Source: Akkermansia muciniphila (lineage in GTDB: Bacteria > Verrucomicrobiota > Verrucomicrobiia > Opitutales > Opitutaceae). Taken from it: a DNA stretch of 64,000 nt. The stretch is from NCBI GenBank assembly GCA_945888375.1, contig CAMCZZ010000013.1, positions 1-64,000 of the forward strand. Reading direction: 5' to 3'. The position numbers and the translations under genes are program-made. This document shows positions 7,742 to 16,519 of the stretch, piece after piece; position 1 is the stretch's first letter; each line of letters begins with the position of its first letter. The notes beneath the pieces were generated by a model that saw nothing but the letters and a program-made list of their open reading frames with translations, was not told the origin of the DNA and searched no databases.

Positions 7742-10711
7742 TTAGACGCGCGAACGGCGACGACGATACAGAACCAGACCAAGGGCTCCGAAGCCGCCGA
7801 GGACGGCGAAAGCGGAGGGCTCGGGAATGGCGGTGACTGAAAGGTAGCCGGTGGACTCGGTGAAGGTGAAGGTCAGGTTATTCGCCGTATCGTTGACCGT
7901 CCAAATGCCGAGCGCGCCGGAAAGCGCGCCCGGATTATAGACGGTGCCGGAGATGCTGACGCTATCGAGACCGGCGGCACCGTAGGAACCGGCGGCGTTG
8001 AAGAGGAAGAAGCTGTCGCTCGCGACCAGACCGGTGAGGCCGGTGGTGTTGATGAAGAGCGAACCATCGAAGGTAAGCGTGCCAGTGACCGAGACCTGAT
8101 CAAAATCCGTGCCCGCCGCGCCGGTGCGGCTGATGATCTCCATGTTGGTGACGGTCGTCGGTGCCATGGTCAGGTTGCCGATCACACTGGTGATGCCCGG
8201 GCTGTTGCCGGGGGCGAGGGTGCCGTTGATGGTAACGGTGTTGCCGGTCCCGATGTTGATCGTTCCGTGGCCGGCGATGGTCTGGTCGGTCCCGAAGGCG
8301 AAAGAAGCGCCCTTCGCGGTGAGATTGAGAGTGCCTTGCGAACCGCTGGTGCCGAGGTTGATAAAGGGGCTGTTGGCAAATGAGCCGGAGGCACCGAGGG
8401 CGAGAGTGCCGGCGGAGATGGTGGTGTTGCCTGAATATGTGTTGGCGCCGGAGAGGGTCACGTTGCCGGCGGTGCTCTTGGACAGGCCGTTCGAGCCGGC
8501 CAAAATCGCGCCGATGGAGCCACTCTGCACATCGTAGGTGCCGGAGTTGTTGGTGATGGTGCCGTTGCTCACCGCACCGCCGCCGGTGAGGGCGCCGAGG
8601 GTGTTGGTGATGCTGGCGGTGCCGAGGTTGAGCGTTCCGCCGGATACGGTCACATTCCCAGAACCCAAGGTGCCGGAACCGGAAAGCTGAAGCGTGCCTG
8701 CGGTGATGAGAGTGCTGCCGGCGTAAGTGTTGGCTCCGGATAGAATGACCGTGCCCGCGGTGTTTTTCGTGATGTTGATTGCACCAGCGCCGGCCGTGGT
8801 GACGTTGGCGGAAACAGTGCCATCTGACCAAGTGTAATTGGTATTGCTGGTGCGCAGGAGAGCTCCGTTCTGGATCACGCCGCCGTTGGTGAGCGAGATG
8901 GTGAATTTCTGCAGGTTGGTCGTGGTGCCCAAGTCAAGGGTTCCGCCCATGACATCAATCTGATTGGTGCTGGTGAAAGCGGCGACAGTTGTGATGGCCA
9001 GGACGCCAGACTTGATTTCCACCGCTCCAGTGAAATCGTTGGCGCCGCTAAGTGTGAGGGTGCCGGCGGAATCCTTGATGAGCTTTTTCCCTGCGCCGGT
9101 CAGTTTCCCGGCCACCGTGCCGGTTTGCAGCCCGGTGTAATTGGTCTCGGCGGTGGCGAAGGTGCCGTTGGTCAGGTTGCCGCCGGTCAGGCTGATGGTG
9201 GCGAAGGTGCGACCGGTGTTGGCGTCGAGGTCGAGGGTGCCGCCGGAAACGCGCAGGTCTTGCACGGTGCCGGTGGAGGCGGTGAGGACCCTCAGCGCGC
9301 CGGAGCTTACTTCGAGATCACCGAGGCTACGGTTGGAGGTGAGCGTGGCGGGCGTGGAAGTGGCTGCTGAGCCCGAATAGCGAAAGGATGAGTTGGCATT
9401 CAATGTGCCGGTGCCGCTGAGATCATTGGCCGTCGAGTTTCCGCCAACTGCGTTGATCACGGTGTTCGCGGCCACGTTGGTCGTAACGTTGCTGGTGGAA
9501 AACGTGAACCGATTCGCTTTGATTACGCCGCTGCCAGAGAGATTCCAGACAGTATTTGTCACACCGCTCTGCGTGCTAGCATTGGGCGTCCAAAGGCCGG
9601 AACCCGCTCCAGCGGAGAGATCGAGTGTGTTGCCGTTGGTGTCTATGCCGAGGTCGACGCGACCGGACTCGTGAGCGTTGCCGAAGCTCTGGGCTGCTGG
9701 CATCCCCGCGCCGGCGGTGGACGTCAGGTTGGAGCCGAGTTTTACAGTGGTGGTGCTATTAGACGAACCGTTGTTGCCATCGAAAAGCTGGAGTTGGCCG
9801 ATGCCGTTGCCACTGGCTGTGCTGGTCAGAGTCTTCACCCCTGTGGTGCGGGCTTGAAACACTGCGAGGGTCTTGTCGGTAGTCAGCGACTGGGCATTTG
9901 CGGTGTCCAAAGCGAGCGTGATATCGGTGTCGAAAGTTGTCGGACTAAAGGTGATGGGGCTTGTGGTTGAGAAGGTAATCGCTCCGCCGCCGCCCGTCTT
10001 TGCGGTCGTGATGGCGCCGCCAGTTACATTGACTGCGCCTTGGATAAGCAAACGTCGGTCGGCGAGCCCGGTCGCGTTCTCGATCGTCAAGGCACCGGAG
10101 CTCATAGTGAATCCCATGCTCAGCGTATTGGCCGCCGACGTGGCACTAGTCGTGCCCGTAGTGGCGCCAATCGTCAGTGTGCCTCCTTGCACCGTGAGGA
10201 GGCCAGTGCCGCCGGTCTGACCGAAATTAAGTGCGGAACCTCCGTTGCCCGTGCCCGTCATGACCAGATTGCCACCTGCGTTCAACGTTACCCCGCCACT
10301 CGGCGTCAGATTGAAGCCAGTGCTGGAAGAGCTGCCGATGATGATGCGCTCCGTGCCAGCAGCGGCCCCCAACGTGATGAGATTGGTGACCGTAAGACCC
10401 TTCTGAATATCGAGGATGTTCGCGAAGGCGGAAGATTGGTTGAAATTAAGCGTGCCCAAGGCTCCGCTGGCCCCGGTATCGTAGATGATCGTGCGGTTGG
10501 CTCCGGTGTCATCGAGGTTCGCGGTGTTGCCAGTCGTGGGAACGGTGTCGAGAGTCCAGAGGTTGGCGGTGGACCAGTTGCCGCCGACATTGGGGGTGCC
10601 GTTTCCGTCCCAAGTTTGGGCCTGGAGAACCAGCGGAGTCGCGGCCATGGCAAGCAACAGAGCGGACGCAACTGACGGACGGGGTAACTGACGGGCGTTT
10701 TTTAAGTTCAT
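7742..10711 (-). CDS. PEP-CTERM autotransporter-associated beta-strand repeat protein
   Basis: A 989-residue secreted protein: signal peptide at 1-32 ('ASALLLAMAATPLVLQAQ'), then a long Gly/Thr/Asn-rich region of imperfect repeats such as 'GTLTLSGANDFTGAVEIKSG' and 'GTVILSGANTYAGSTLITAG', the autotransporter-associated beta-strand (PATR) repeat that forms a right-handed beta-helix. It ends with a PEP-CTERM signal: 'IPEPS', a hydrophobic helix and 'RRRR'. Such proteins are processed by exosortase and are probably placed on or released from the outer surface. No autotransporter beta-barrel follows the repeats. It is transcribed divergently from the 10916 gene across a 204-bp gap that holds the promoters of both polysaccharide operons. 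A scaffold or adhesin role on the glycan substrate is inference. Confidence 0.9.
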   Translation of the reverse strand: MNLKNARQLPRPSVASALLLAMAATPLVLQAQTWDGNGTPNVGGNWSTANLWTLDTVPTTGNTANLDDTGANRTIIYDTGASGALGTLNFNQSSAFANILDIQKGLTVTNLITLGAAAGTERIIIGSSSSTGFNLTPSGGVTLNAGGNLVMTGTGNGGSALNFGQTGGTGLLTVQGGTLTIGATTGTTSATSAANTLSMGFTMSSGALTIENATGLADRRLLIQGAVNVTGGAITTAKTGGGGAITFSTTSPITFSPTTFDTDITLALDTANAQSLTTDKTLAVFQARTTGVKTLTSTASGNGIGQLQLFDGNNGSSNSTTTVKLGSNLTSTAGAGMPAAQSFGNAHESGRVDLGIDTNGNTLDLSAGAGSGLWTPNASTQSGVTNTVWNLSGSGVIKANRFTFSTSNVTTNVAANTVINAVGGNSTANDLSGTGTLNANSSFRYSGSAATSTPATLTSNRSLGDLEVSSGALRVLTASTGTVQDLRVSGGTLDLDANTGRTFATISLTGGNLTNGTFATAETNYTGLQTGTVAGKLTGAGKKLIKDSAGTLTLSGANDFTGAVEIKSGVLAITTVAAFTSTNQIDVMGGTLDLGTTTNLQKFTISLTNGGVIQNGALLRTSNTNYTWSDGTVSANVTTAGAGAINITKNTAGTVILSGANTYAGSTLITAGTLQLSGSGTLGSGNVTVSGGTLNLGTASITNTLGALTGGGAVSNGTITNNSGTYDVQSGSIGAILAGSNGLSKSTAGNVTLSGANTYSGNTTISAGTLALGASGSFANSPFINLGTSGSQGTLNLTAKGASFAFGTDQTIAGHGTINIGTGNTVTINGTLAPGNSPGITSVIGNLTMAPTTVTNMEIISRTGAAGTDFDQVSVTGTLTFDGSLFINTTGLTGLVASDSFFLFNAAGSYGAAGLDSVSISGTVYNPGALSGALGIWTVNDTANNLTFTFTESTGYLSVTAIPEPSAFAVLGGFGALGLVLYRRRRSRV

Positions 10712-10915
10712 GGGGGTGGGTTTTCAAACCTCTGCCAAAAAACGCCTCGCGGTGAAAGCGACCAGTTATTCTATTTATAGGACAACCCAAAAAAGCCGCC
10801 CTGTGCTCCAGGTCACGGATACCCACTGCGAGCTTTGCACAGGCCGGCGCTGATACGGTATAGCCACGCGGCAGTCGCAAGGCACCCGCAGCCGGATTTG
10901 CTGTGTGCTCACGCC

Positions 10916-13900
10916 ATGCCCCGCGTTTTCCGTCTCCTCTTCGCCGTCTTGCTACTCCTGCCGGCCCTCCTTCCCTTGCGCCTCTCCGCCCAAGCATGGA
11001 CTCCCGTGCCGCCTTGCAGCTTCTCAAGCCTCTCCCTCAGCCAATTCGCCGACCACGAGCTCGAGGTGCCTTACTTCCTCAACCACTTCGCCCAGGTCGC
11101 CAACGCCGTGGTCGAGTCCGGCACCGATCGCGGTTTCCTCAACATCAAGGTCAACCGCGACCCCGTTGACAATCAGACCTACAACGCCCGCATCATGGAA
11201 AACCAGCTCGCGCTGGCCTATTTCTACACCGCCAATCGCCCTTGGAACCCCTACTACGGCCAGGCCGTCGTCCGCGTCCGTCTCGAAGCCATGCTGGACC
11301 GGTGGACCCGCATCCAGGCTCCGGATACGAGCGCGAGCGCGGGTCTCTTCGCCGAATACAGCGCCACCAACTGGAGTCTCGCCCCGACTGGCTTTGGTGT
11401 TCTCCACGCCGCTCAGGCGCTCGATCTCGTCGCCGCCTCCGGTCTCACCTTCGACGCCGTCGTGCTCGAAAACTCCCGCCTCGCCTTGCGCAAGGCCCTG
11501 CTCGCCCTCTTCACCCGGGCCGACATGCGCTCCGCCGCCCGGCAATACAGCAACCAGTTCAACGGCTCCTACCATGCCGCCCTGCTCTACCTCGCCCGCT
11601 GGCCCGATTCCGCCCTCGACGCCGCTTTCGTTCAGGCCGTCAACGCTTCCTCCGCCCAGGACCAGAGTCTCGCCGGCTTTTTCTACGAGCAGGGCGGTCC
11701 CGACTTTGGCTACTCCAGCGTTCACGAGAACAATCTTCGCATCGCGCTCCCCCGCCTCCGCCAGCGCACCGATCTCTTCCCCATTGTCCAGGCCGACGAC
11801 TTGCGCTGGAACCAGTGGCTCGCCGCCAACTACGTTCCCCAACCCGGCTCCGCCACGCCCACCTACCTCGTCAACGCGGGCATAAACACACGCACTTCCC
11901 ACGGCTTCCTCACCCCCGCTACCCGCCCGCTCTCCGAATTTTCCGCACCGTCCCGGGTTTTTTCCTACACCGATACCGAATACGCCTCCCTTCTGGTGAA
12001 CCGCCGCGCCCAGGTGCAAACCCAGTTCGGCAACTGGGGCGCGCTCTCCGTGCCCAACGCCTACAGCTACATCCCGTCCTTCGTCTTCGACGCCGTTCAA
12101 CCGCTCAACGTCTGGCAACCCACCGCCGCCCAGCGCGACGCCGCCCTCGCCGCCCTGCCTTGTCGCGCTTCAGGCTCGGTCAACCGCCAGTTCCACGATG
12201 CCTGGCCCGTCACCGTCACCACCGTTCGCCGCCCCGCCTACTACGCCGCCCTCACCACCGGAAACATCCGCATCACCCGCCAGGTTTACGGTCTCGGTTT
12301 GCTCTGGCACGAGAAGTTCGGCGTCGCGCTCCAGTCCGTCGCCGCGACCCTCTCCGGCAACACTTGGGTCTGGGGCACCCGCCGCTCCGGCGTCACCAGC
12401 GGCACCTACGAAACCGCCAACCTCGCCGCCACGCTCACCGCCGACGGCGCGACGGTCACCCCCGCCACCGGCGTGCGCGACCTCGCTTCCGGCGATGTGG
12501 TCGCCACCTACCCGCTCGCCGCCAGCGGCACGACTTACGGACAAAAAACCGTCACCTTCGGCACCGGCCGCGTGGATGTTGCCATCACCCATTCCGGCGC
12601 GTTCACCGAGTTGCTGCCCCTCGCCCACGCCAGCGACGCCGTGCTTTCCAGCACCGCCACCCGGCTTACGTTTCAGCGGCCCAACGGCGCCTCCCTTGTG
12701 ATCGAGACCACCTCGCCCGGCGCGACTTTCACCGTCGGCGGCACCTCCGCGCTCACCACCGGCATCGTCCGCCGCGCCGTCAGCATCGCCGCCTCCGGCA
12801 GCCTCTCCTACCGCCTAACCTTGAGCGATCAGCCCCCGCTCGTGCTGCCTGCCCTCACCGTTTCCGATGCCACCGTCAACCAGCCCGCGAGCGGCACCGC
12901 GAATCTGGTGTTCACCCTAACCCTGACGCCCGCCTCCGCCAGCGCCGTCACGGTCAACTACGCCACCGCCAACGGCACCGCCCTCGCCGGCACCCACTTC
13001 ACCGCCACCAGCGGCACCCTCGCCTTCGCCGTCGGCCAGACCAGCCAGACCGTCACCGTTCCGGTCTCGGCCGGCACCCTCCTGCAAGGCACTTCTCTCG
13101 CCCTTTCGCTGCGGCTCATCACCCCGTCCGGTGCGTCCGTGGCCAACGACACCGCCACCGGCACGATCAACGGCATCACCCCGCCGCCCCCGCCTCCGCC
13201 GGGCAGTGCGCTGGTCGAATACGTGCCGGGCAACTCCTGGGGCTCCGGCTACCAGGGCACGTTTAAGATCACCAACTCCAGCACCGCCACCATCACCGGC
13301 TACGAGCTCCTCTTCGACTTCTCGGGCACCACGTTCACCTTCTTCAACGGCACCCTCACTCGCGCCGGCACCGCCTGCACGTTCACGCCGCTTTCCTGGC
13401 AGGCCACCATCCCCGCCGGCACGTTCTTCGACAACCTAGGCTTCCAAGCCTCCCCCGGCGATGCCCTGCCTCTCTCGCCTCGCCTGCGCATCACCTCCGC
13501 CACCGGCGTCTCCACGCTCCAAATCACCACCGCCGCCACCCTCCCCGGCACCAGCGCGGGCACCGCCTTCAGCCAGACTCTCGCCGTCGGCGGAGGCATC
13601 GGCCCTTACACGTGGTCGCTCGCCCCGGGCTCGACCCTCCCCGGCGGCCTCACGCTTTCCTCCGCCGGAGCACTCACCGGCACGCCTGTCACCGGAAGCT
13701 TTTCGTTCTCCCTCCGCGTCACCGATCTCCGGTCCGTCAGCGTGGATCGCGCCTTTTCCCTCGCCGTCGCCGCCCCGCCTTCCGCCTACGCGACTTGGCT
13801 CGCCAACACTCCTTGGGCCGCAGCCGACTCCGCCCCCACCGCCGACCCCGACGTCGACGGCCTGCCCAACCTCCTCGAATACGCCTTCGGCTCCAATCCG

Positions 13901-14152
13901 CTCGATCCGCGTGACACAGACATTCCTGTCTGTGGTCTGAATCCTTCAGCTTCATCTTTAACCTTAACCTTCCTGCGCGCCCGCTCCGATCTCACCTACG
14001 AGATCCAGGCCTCCTCCGACCTCGCCGCCTGGCAGACCATCGCCACCAATCCGGGAACAGTCAGCGCCTCCACTCCGCTCACCTTCACCGACTCGATCTC
14101 TCTCGCTACCGCCCCCCGACGCTTCCTCCGCCTAAGAGTGACTCCCCCATGA
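10916..14152 (+). CDS. Multidomain secreted protein: unassigned toroid-like glycan enzyme candidate + Calx-beta + CBM2 + Ig-like
   Basis: The ATG at 10916 (27 codons inside the longest frame) starts a signal peptide ('LLFAVLLLLPALLPLRLSAQA'). About residues 25-640 are homologous along their length to the neighbour at 18686: shared blocks include 'VANAVVESG', 'YNARIMEN', 'AGFFYEQGGPDFGYSSVHENNLRI' and 'NRQFHDAWP'. This region looks like an alpha-helical toroid plus beta domain, as in polysaccharide lyases, with conserved Tyr/His, but I cannot assign it to a known family. Then follow a Calx-beta module (~655-765), a Pro-rich linker, a CBM2-like module ('NSWGSGYQGTFKITNSSTATITGYEL'), a putative Ig domain ('LPGGLTLSSAGALTGTP') and the verrucomicrobial C-terminal segment 'TADPDVDGLPNLLEYAFG'. 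First gene of the plus-strand locus. Confidence 0.8.
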   Translation: MPRVFRLLFAVLLLLPALLPLRLSAQAWTPVPPCSFSSLSLSQFADHELEVPYFLNHFAQVANAVVESGTDRGFLNIKVNRDPVDNQTYNARIMENQLALAYFYTANRPWNPYYGQAVVRVRLEAMLDRWTRIQAPDTSASAGLFAEYSATNWSLAPTGFGVLHAAQALDLVAASGLTFDAVVLENSRLALRKALLALFTRADMRSAARQYSNQFNGSYHAALLYLARWPDSALDAAFVQAVNASSAQDQSLAGFFYEQGGPDFGYSSVHENNLRIALPRLRQRTDLFPIVQADDLRWNQWLAANYVPQPGSATPTYLVNAGINTRTSHGFLTPATRPLSEFSAPSRVFSYTDTEYASLLVNRRAQVQTQFGNWGALSVPNAYSYIPSFVFDAVQPLNVWQPTAAQRDAALAALPCRASGSVNRQFHDAWPVTVTTVRRPAYYAALTTGNIRITRQVYGLGLLWHEKFGVALQSVAATLSGNTWVWGTRRSGVTSGTYETANLAATLTADGATVTPATGVRDLASGDVVATYPLAASGTTYGQKTVTFGTGRVDVAITHSGAFTELLPLAHASDAVLSSTATRLTFQRPNGASLVIETTSPGATFTVGGTSALTTGIVRRAVSIAASGSLSYRLTLSDQPPLVLPALTVSDATVNQPASGTANLVFTLTLTPASASAVTVNYATANGTALAGTHFTATSGTLAFAVGQTSQTVTVPVSAGTLLQGTSLALSLRLITPSGASVANDTATGTINGITPPPPPPPGSALVEYVPGNSWGSGYQGTFKITNSSTATITGYELLFDFSGTTFTFFNGTLTRAGTACTFTPLSWQATIPAGTFFDNLGFQASPGDALPLSPRLRITSATGVSTLQITTAATLPGTSAGTAFSQTLAVGGGIGPYTWSLAPGSTLPGGLTLSSAGALTGTPVTGSFSFSLRVTDLRSVSVDRAFSLAVAAPPSAYATWLANTPWAAADSAPTADPDVDGLPNLLEYAFGSNPLDPRDTDIPVCGLNPSASSLTLTFLRARSDLTYEIQASSDLAAWQTIATNPGTVSASTPLTFTDSISLATAPRRFLRLRVTPP
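13915..13934. repeat. 20-bp perfect hairpin inside a coding region
   Basis: CACAGACA-TTCC-TGTCTGTG has an 8-bp perfect stem and a TTCC loop. It lies in frame in the C-terminal segment of the multidomain protein, encoding 'TDIPVC' between 'NPLDPRD' and 'GLNPS'. The equivalent place in the PL11 fusion protein at 30653 has unrelated sequence. AT content and style differ from the surrounding very GC-rich, C-ending codons. It may be a short dispersed palindromic repeat that inserted without breaking the frame. Confidence 0.5.
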
Positions 14153-15066
14153 TCGTTCCACGCCCTCGCCATCGCTTCCCCGGTTTCGTCGCCCTCCTCA
14201 CCCTCGTGTCCATCGCCTCCGCCGAATCCCTCTCCCTCGATAACGGCGTCACCACCGTGAGAATAGACCGCACCCGCGGCGGGGCCATCACCTGGGTCTC
14301 CGTTTCCGGCGGCACCAATCTCATCAACCTCCACGACCTCGGCCGCCTCGTCCAACAATCCTACTACGCCGGCGCCCGCCTCGACCGCCGCGCCGAGGGC
14401 CAGTCCCCCGCCTGGAGCCCCTGGACCTGGAACCCCGTCCAGGGCGGCAGCTTCGCCCACGCCCCCGGCATCCTCGATAAATTCGAGTCGCGCGACGGCG
14501 TCCTGCACAGTCTCACCCGTCCCAAACTCTGGGATATGCCAGACGAGACCGCCGCCTGCACCATGGAGCAATGGACCGAGTTCGAGCCCGGCCAGCGCAA
14601 CGTCATCCGCGTCACCAACACCCTTGTCATCCGCCGCCCCGCCGACGACCGCTGGGGCGACGCCAAACCCAACCACCAAGAACTCCCTGCCATCTACCTC
14701 GTCCGCGCCTTCGCCACCGCGCGCATCTACGAGGGCGAGGGCCGCTGGACCGACTTCCCCATGCCCGCGCTCTCTGCCAAAGGCTGGGGCCGTCCCGTCG
14801 TGCCCAAGCGCGCCATGGCCTTCTTCCGCGCCGACGGCTTTGGTTTCGCCATCTACAGCCCCGCCGCCGGTGCCACCTGGAACAGCGGAATCACCGGCAC
14901 CTCCCGCTCCGCCGATCCGAAGCACGCCGACACCACCCACGTCGCCCCCATCGCCACCATGACCCTCAACCACGACTCCACCTACACCTTCCGCTACTGG
15001 CTCCTCCTCGGCGACGCCACCACCCTCGCCTCCGACCTCGACGAGTTGATCAAGAGATACCCCTAG
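14149..15066 (+). CDS. Secreted beta-sandwich protein of unknown function in polysaccharide locus
   Basis: A 305-residue protein whose ATG overlaps the upstream stop (ATGA at 14149), indicating translational coupling. Residues 1-25 are a signal peptide ('FPGFVALLTLVSIASA'). The mature part starts 'ESLSLDNGVTTVRIDRTRGGAITWVSVSGGTNLINLHDLGR', the style of mutarotase-like or lyase-associated beta-sandwiches that bind sugar rings, with 'LVQQSYYAGARLDRRAEG' and 'SPWTWNPVQGG' following. I do not recognise a family. Its position between the candidate lyase and the sulfatase suggests action on the same glycan; whether it is catalytic is unknown. Confidence 0.7.
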   Translation: MIVPRPRHRFPGFVALLTLVSIASAESLSLDNGVTTVRIDRTRGGAITWVSVSGGTNLINLHDLGRLVQQSYYAGARLDRRAEGQSPAWSPWTWNPVQGGSFAHAPGILDKFESRDGVLHSLTRPKLWDMPDETAACTMEQWTEFEPGQRNVIRVTNTLVIRRPADDRWGDAKPNHQELPAIYLVRAFATARIYEGEGRWTDFPMPALSAKGWGRPVVPKRAMAFFRADGFGFAIYSPAAGATWNSGITGTSRSADPKHADTTHVAPIATMTLNHDSTYTFRYWLLLGDATTLASDLDELIKRYP

Positions 15067-15101
15067 GACCTTCAATCCCGCCCTGCACTTCGCTCAATAC
15101 C

Positions 15102-16487
15102 ATGCCCTCGTTCCCCTCCTTGCCGCGCTCGCTCCTCGCCGCCGCTCTCGCCGCTTTCTCCACCGGCAATCTCGTTTCCGCCGCCGCGAGCCCCGTCATC
15201 CGCCCCCCCAATGTCCTTGTCCTTGTCTCCGACGACCACCGCCACGACGCCCTCGGCGTCGTCCAACGCGAACTCGGCGCGCAGGCCAACTACCCGTTTT
15301 TAAAGACTCCCCAGCTCGACCGCCTGGCCGCCTCCGGCACGCGTTTTCGCAATGCCTTTGTCACCCACTCCCTCTGCTCCCCCAGCCGGGCCACCATGCT
15401 CACCGGACTCCACTCGCGCGCCCACGGCATCACCCACAACGACCAGCCTTTCAACTCCACCGCCACCTGGCCCGCCCTCCTCGCCGCCCAAGGCTGGCGC
15501 ACCGGCTACTTCGGCAAGTTCCACATGGGCACCCAGCGCCACCGCCCCGGCTTCCAGGAATCCGCCACCTTCATCGGCCAGGGCGTTTACACTGACTGCC
15601 CTTTCGTCATCAACGGCGTGGACACCCCCACCACCGGGTGGGTGGACGATGTCACCACCTCCTACGCCATCGACTACATCCGTCGCCACCGCGACACACC
15701 CTTCGCGATGTTCGTCGGCTTCAAAACCCCGCACGACAAGCGCACCCCCGCCCCGCGTCATGCCTCACTCTACGGTGACCTCACTCTCCCCGAGCCCACC
15801 AGCTTCCGCGACGTCGCCCCGTGGCGTCGTCAGAATCCACCCGGCCCGTGGAATCCCAAAAACCCCGACCGCCTCGCCTACTTCCAAACCATAGCCGGCA
15901 TGGATGAAAACATCGGCCGCCTGCTCGATACCCTCGACGAACTCCACCTCACCGAAGATACCCTCATCATCTACGCCGCCGACAACGGCTACTACCTCGG
16001 CGAACACGGCCTCGGCGATAAGCGCACCGCCTACGAGGAATCCATCCGCATCCCGTTTCTCCTCCGTTATCCCCGCCGCGTGCCCGCAGCCTCCGTGCGC
16101 CACGAACTCGTGCTCAACCTCGACTTCGCCTCCACCATCCTCGACTACTGCGGCCTCGCGTCTACCTGGAAACAAAGCGGACGCAGCCTCGCCCCTCTCC
16201 TCGCCGCCGCGCCCGGAACCGTTCCTTGGCGCTCCGCCTTCCTCTACGAAAACCTCGAGGACCCCGCCTACCCGAAGGTCACTTTCGACGTCCTCGCCGT
16301 TCGCACCCTCACCCACAAATACGTCGAGCACCCCGCCCATCCCGACTGGACCCAGCTCTTCGATCTGCGCGCCGATCCTCACGAGATGCATAACCTCGTC
16401 TCCGATCCCGCCGCCGCCTCCACTCTCGCCGAACTCCGCACCGAACTCGCTCGCCAACGAGCCGCCGCTGCCACTCCGTCGCCCTAG
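15102..16487 (+). CDS. Sulfatase (arylsulfatase superfamily, Cys-type)
   Basis: A 461-residue type I sulfatase that hydrolyses sulfate esters, here probably on a polysaccharide. ATG 15102 starts a signal peptide (1-29, ending 'GNLVSAAAS'); the longer open frame upstream has Arg-rich shadow sequence and is rejected. The metal-binding start 'NVLVLVSDDHRHDALG' (Asp44, Asp45) is followed by the CxPxR signature 'LCSPSRATMLTG', in which Cys92 must be converted to formylglycine. A second metal-site stretch 'IIYAADNGYYLGEHGL' and the 'KRTAYEESIRIPFLLRYP' segment are present. Cys-type sulfatases need a formylglycine-generating enzyme or an anaerobic maturase; none is in this window. It lies between the unknown beta-sandwich protein and the PL8 lyase, pointing to a sulfated glycosaminoglycan-like substrate. 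Confidence 0.93.
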   Translation: MPSFPSLPRSLLAAALAAFSTGNLVSAAASPVIRPPNVLVLVSDDHRHDALGVVQRELGAQANYPFLKTPQLDRLAASGTRFRNAFVTHSLCSPSRATMLTGLHSRAHGITHNDQPFNSTATWPALLAAQGWRTGYFGKFHMGTQRHRPGFQESATFIGQGVYTDCPFVINGVDTPTTGWVDDVTTSYAIDYIRRHRDTPFAMFVGFKTPHDKRTPAPRHASLYGDLTLPEPTSFRDVAPWRRQNPPGPWNPKNPDRLAYFQTIAGMDENIGRLLDTLDELHLTEDTLIIYAADNGYYLGEHGLGDKRTAYEESIRIPFLLRYPRRVPAASVRHELVLNLDFASTILDYCGLASTWKQSGRSLAPLLAAAPGTVPWRSAFLYENLEDPAYPKVTFDVLAVRTLTHKYVEHPAHPDWTQLFDLRADPHEMHNLVSDPAAASTLAELRTELARQRAAAATPSP

Positions 16488-16519
16488 GCGCGACCACGCT
16501 CCGCCCATCGGGAAAACCC

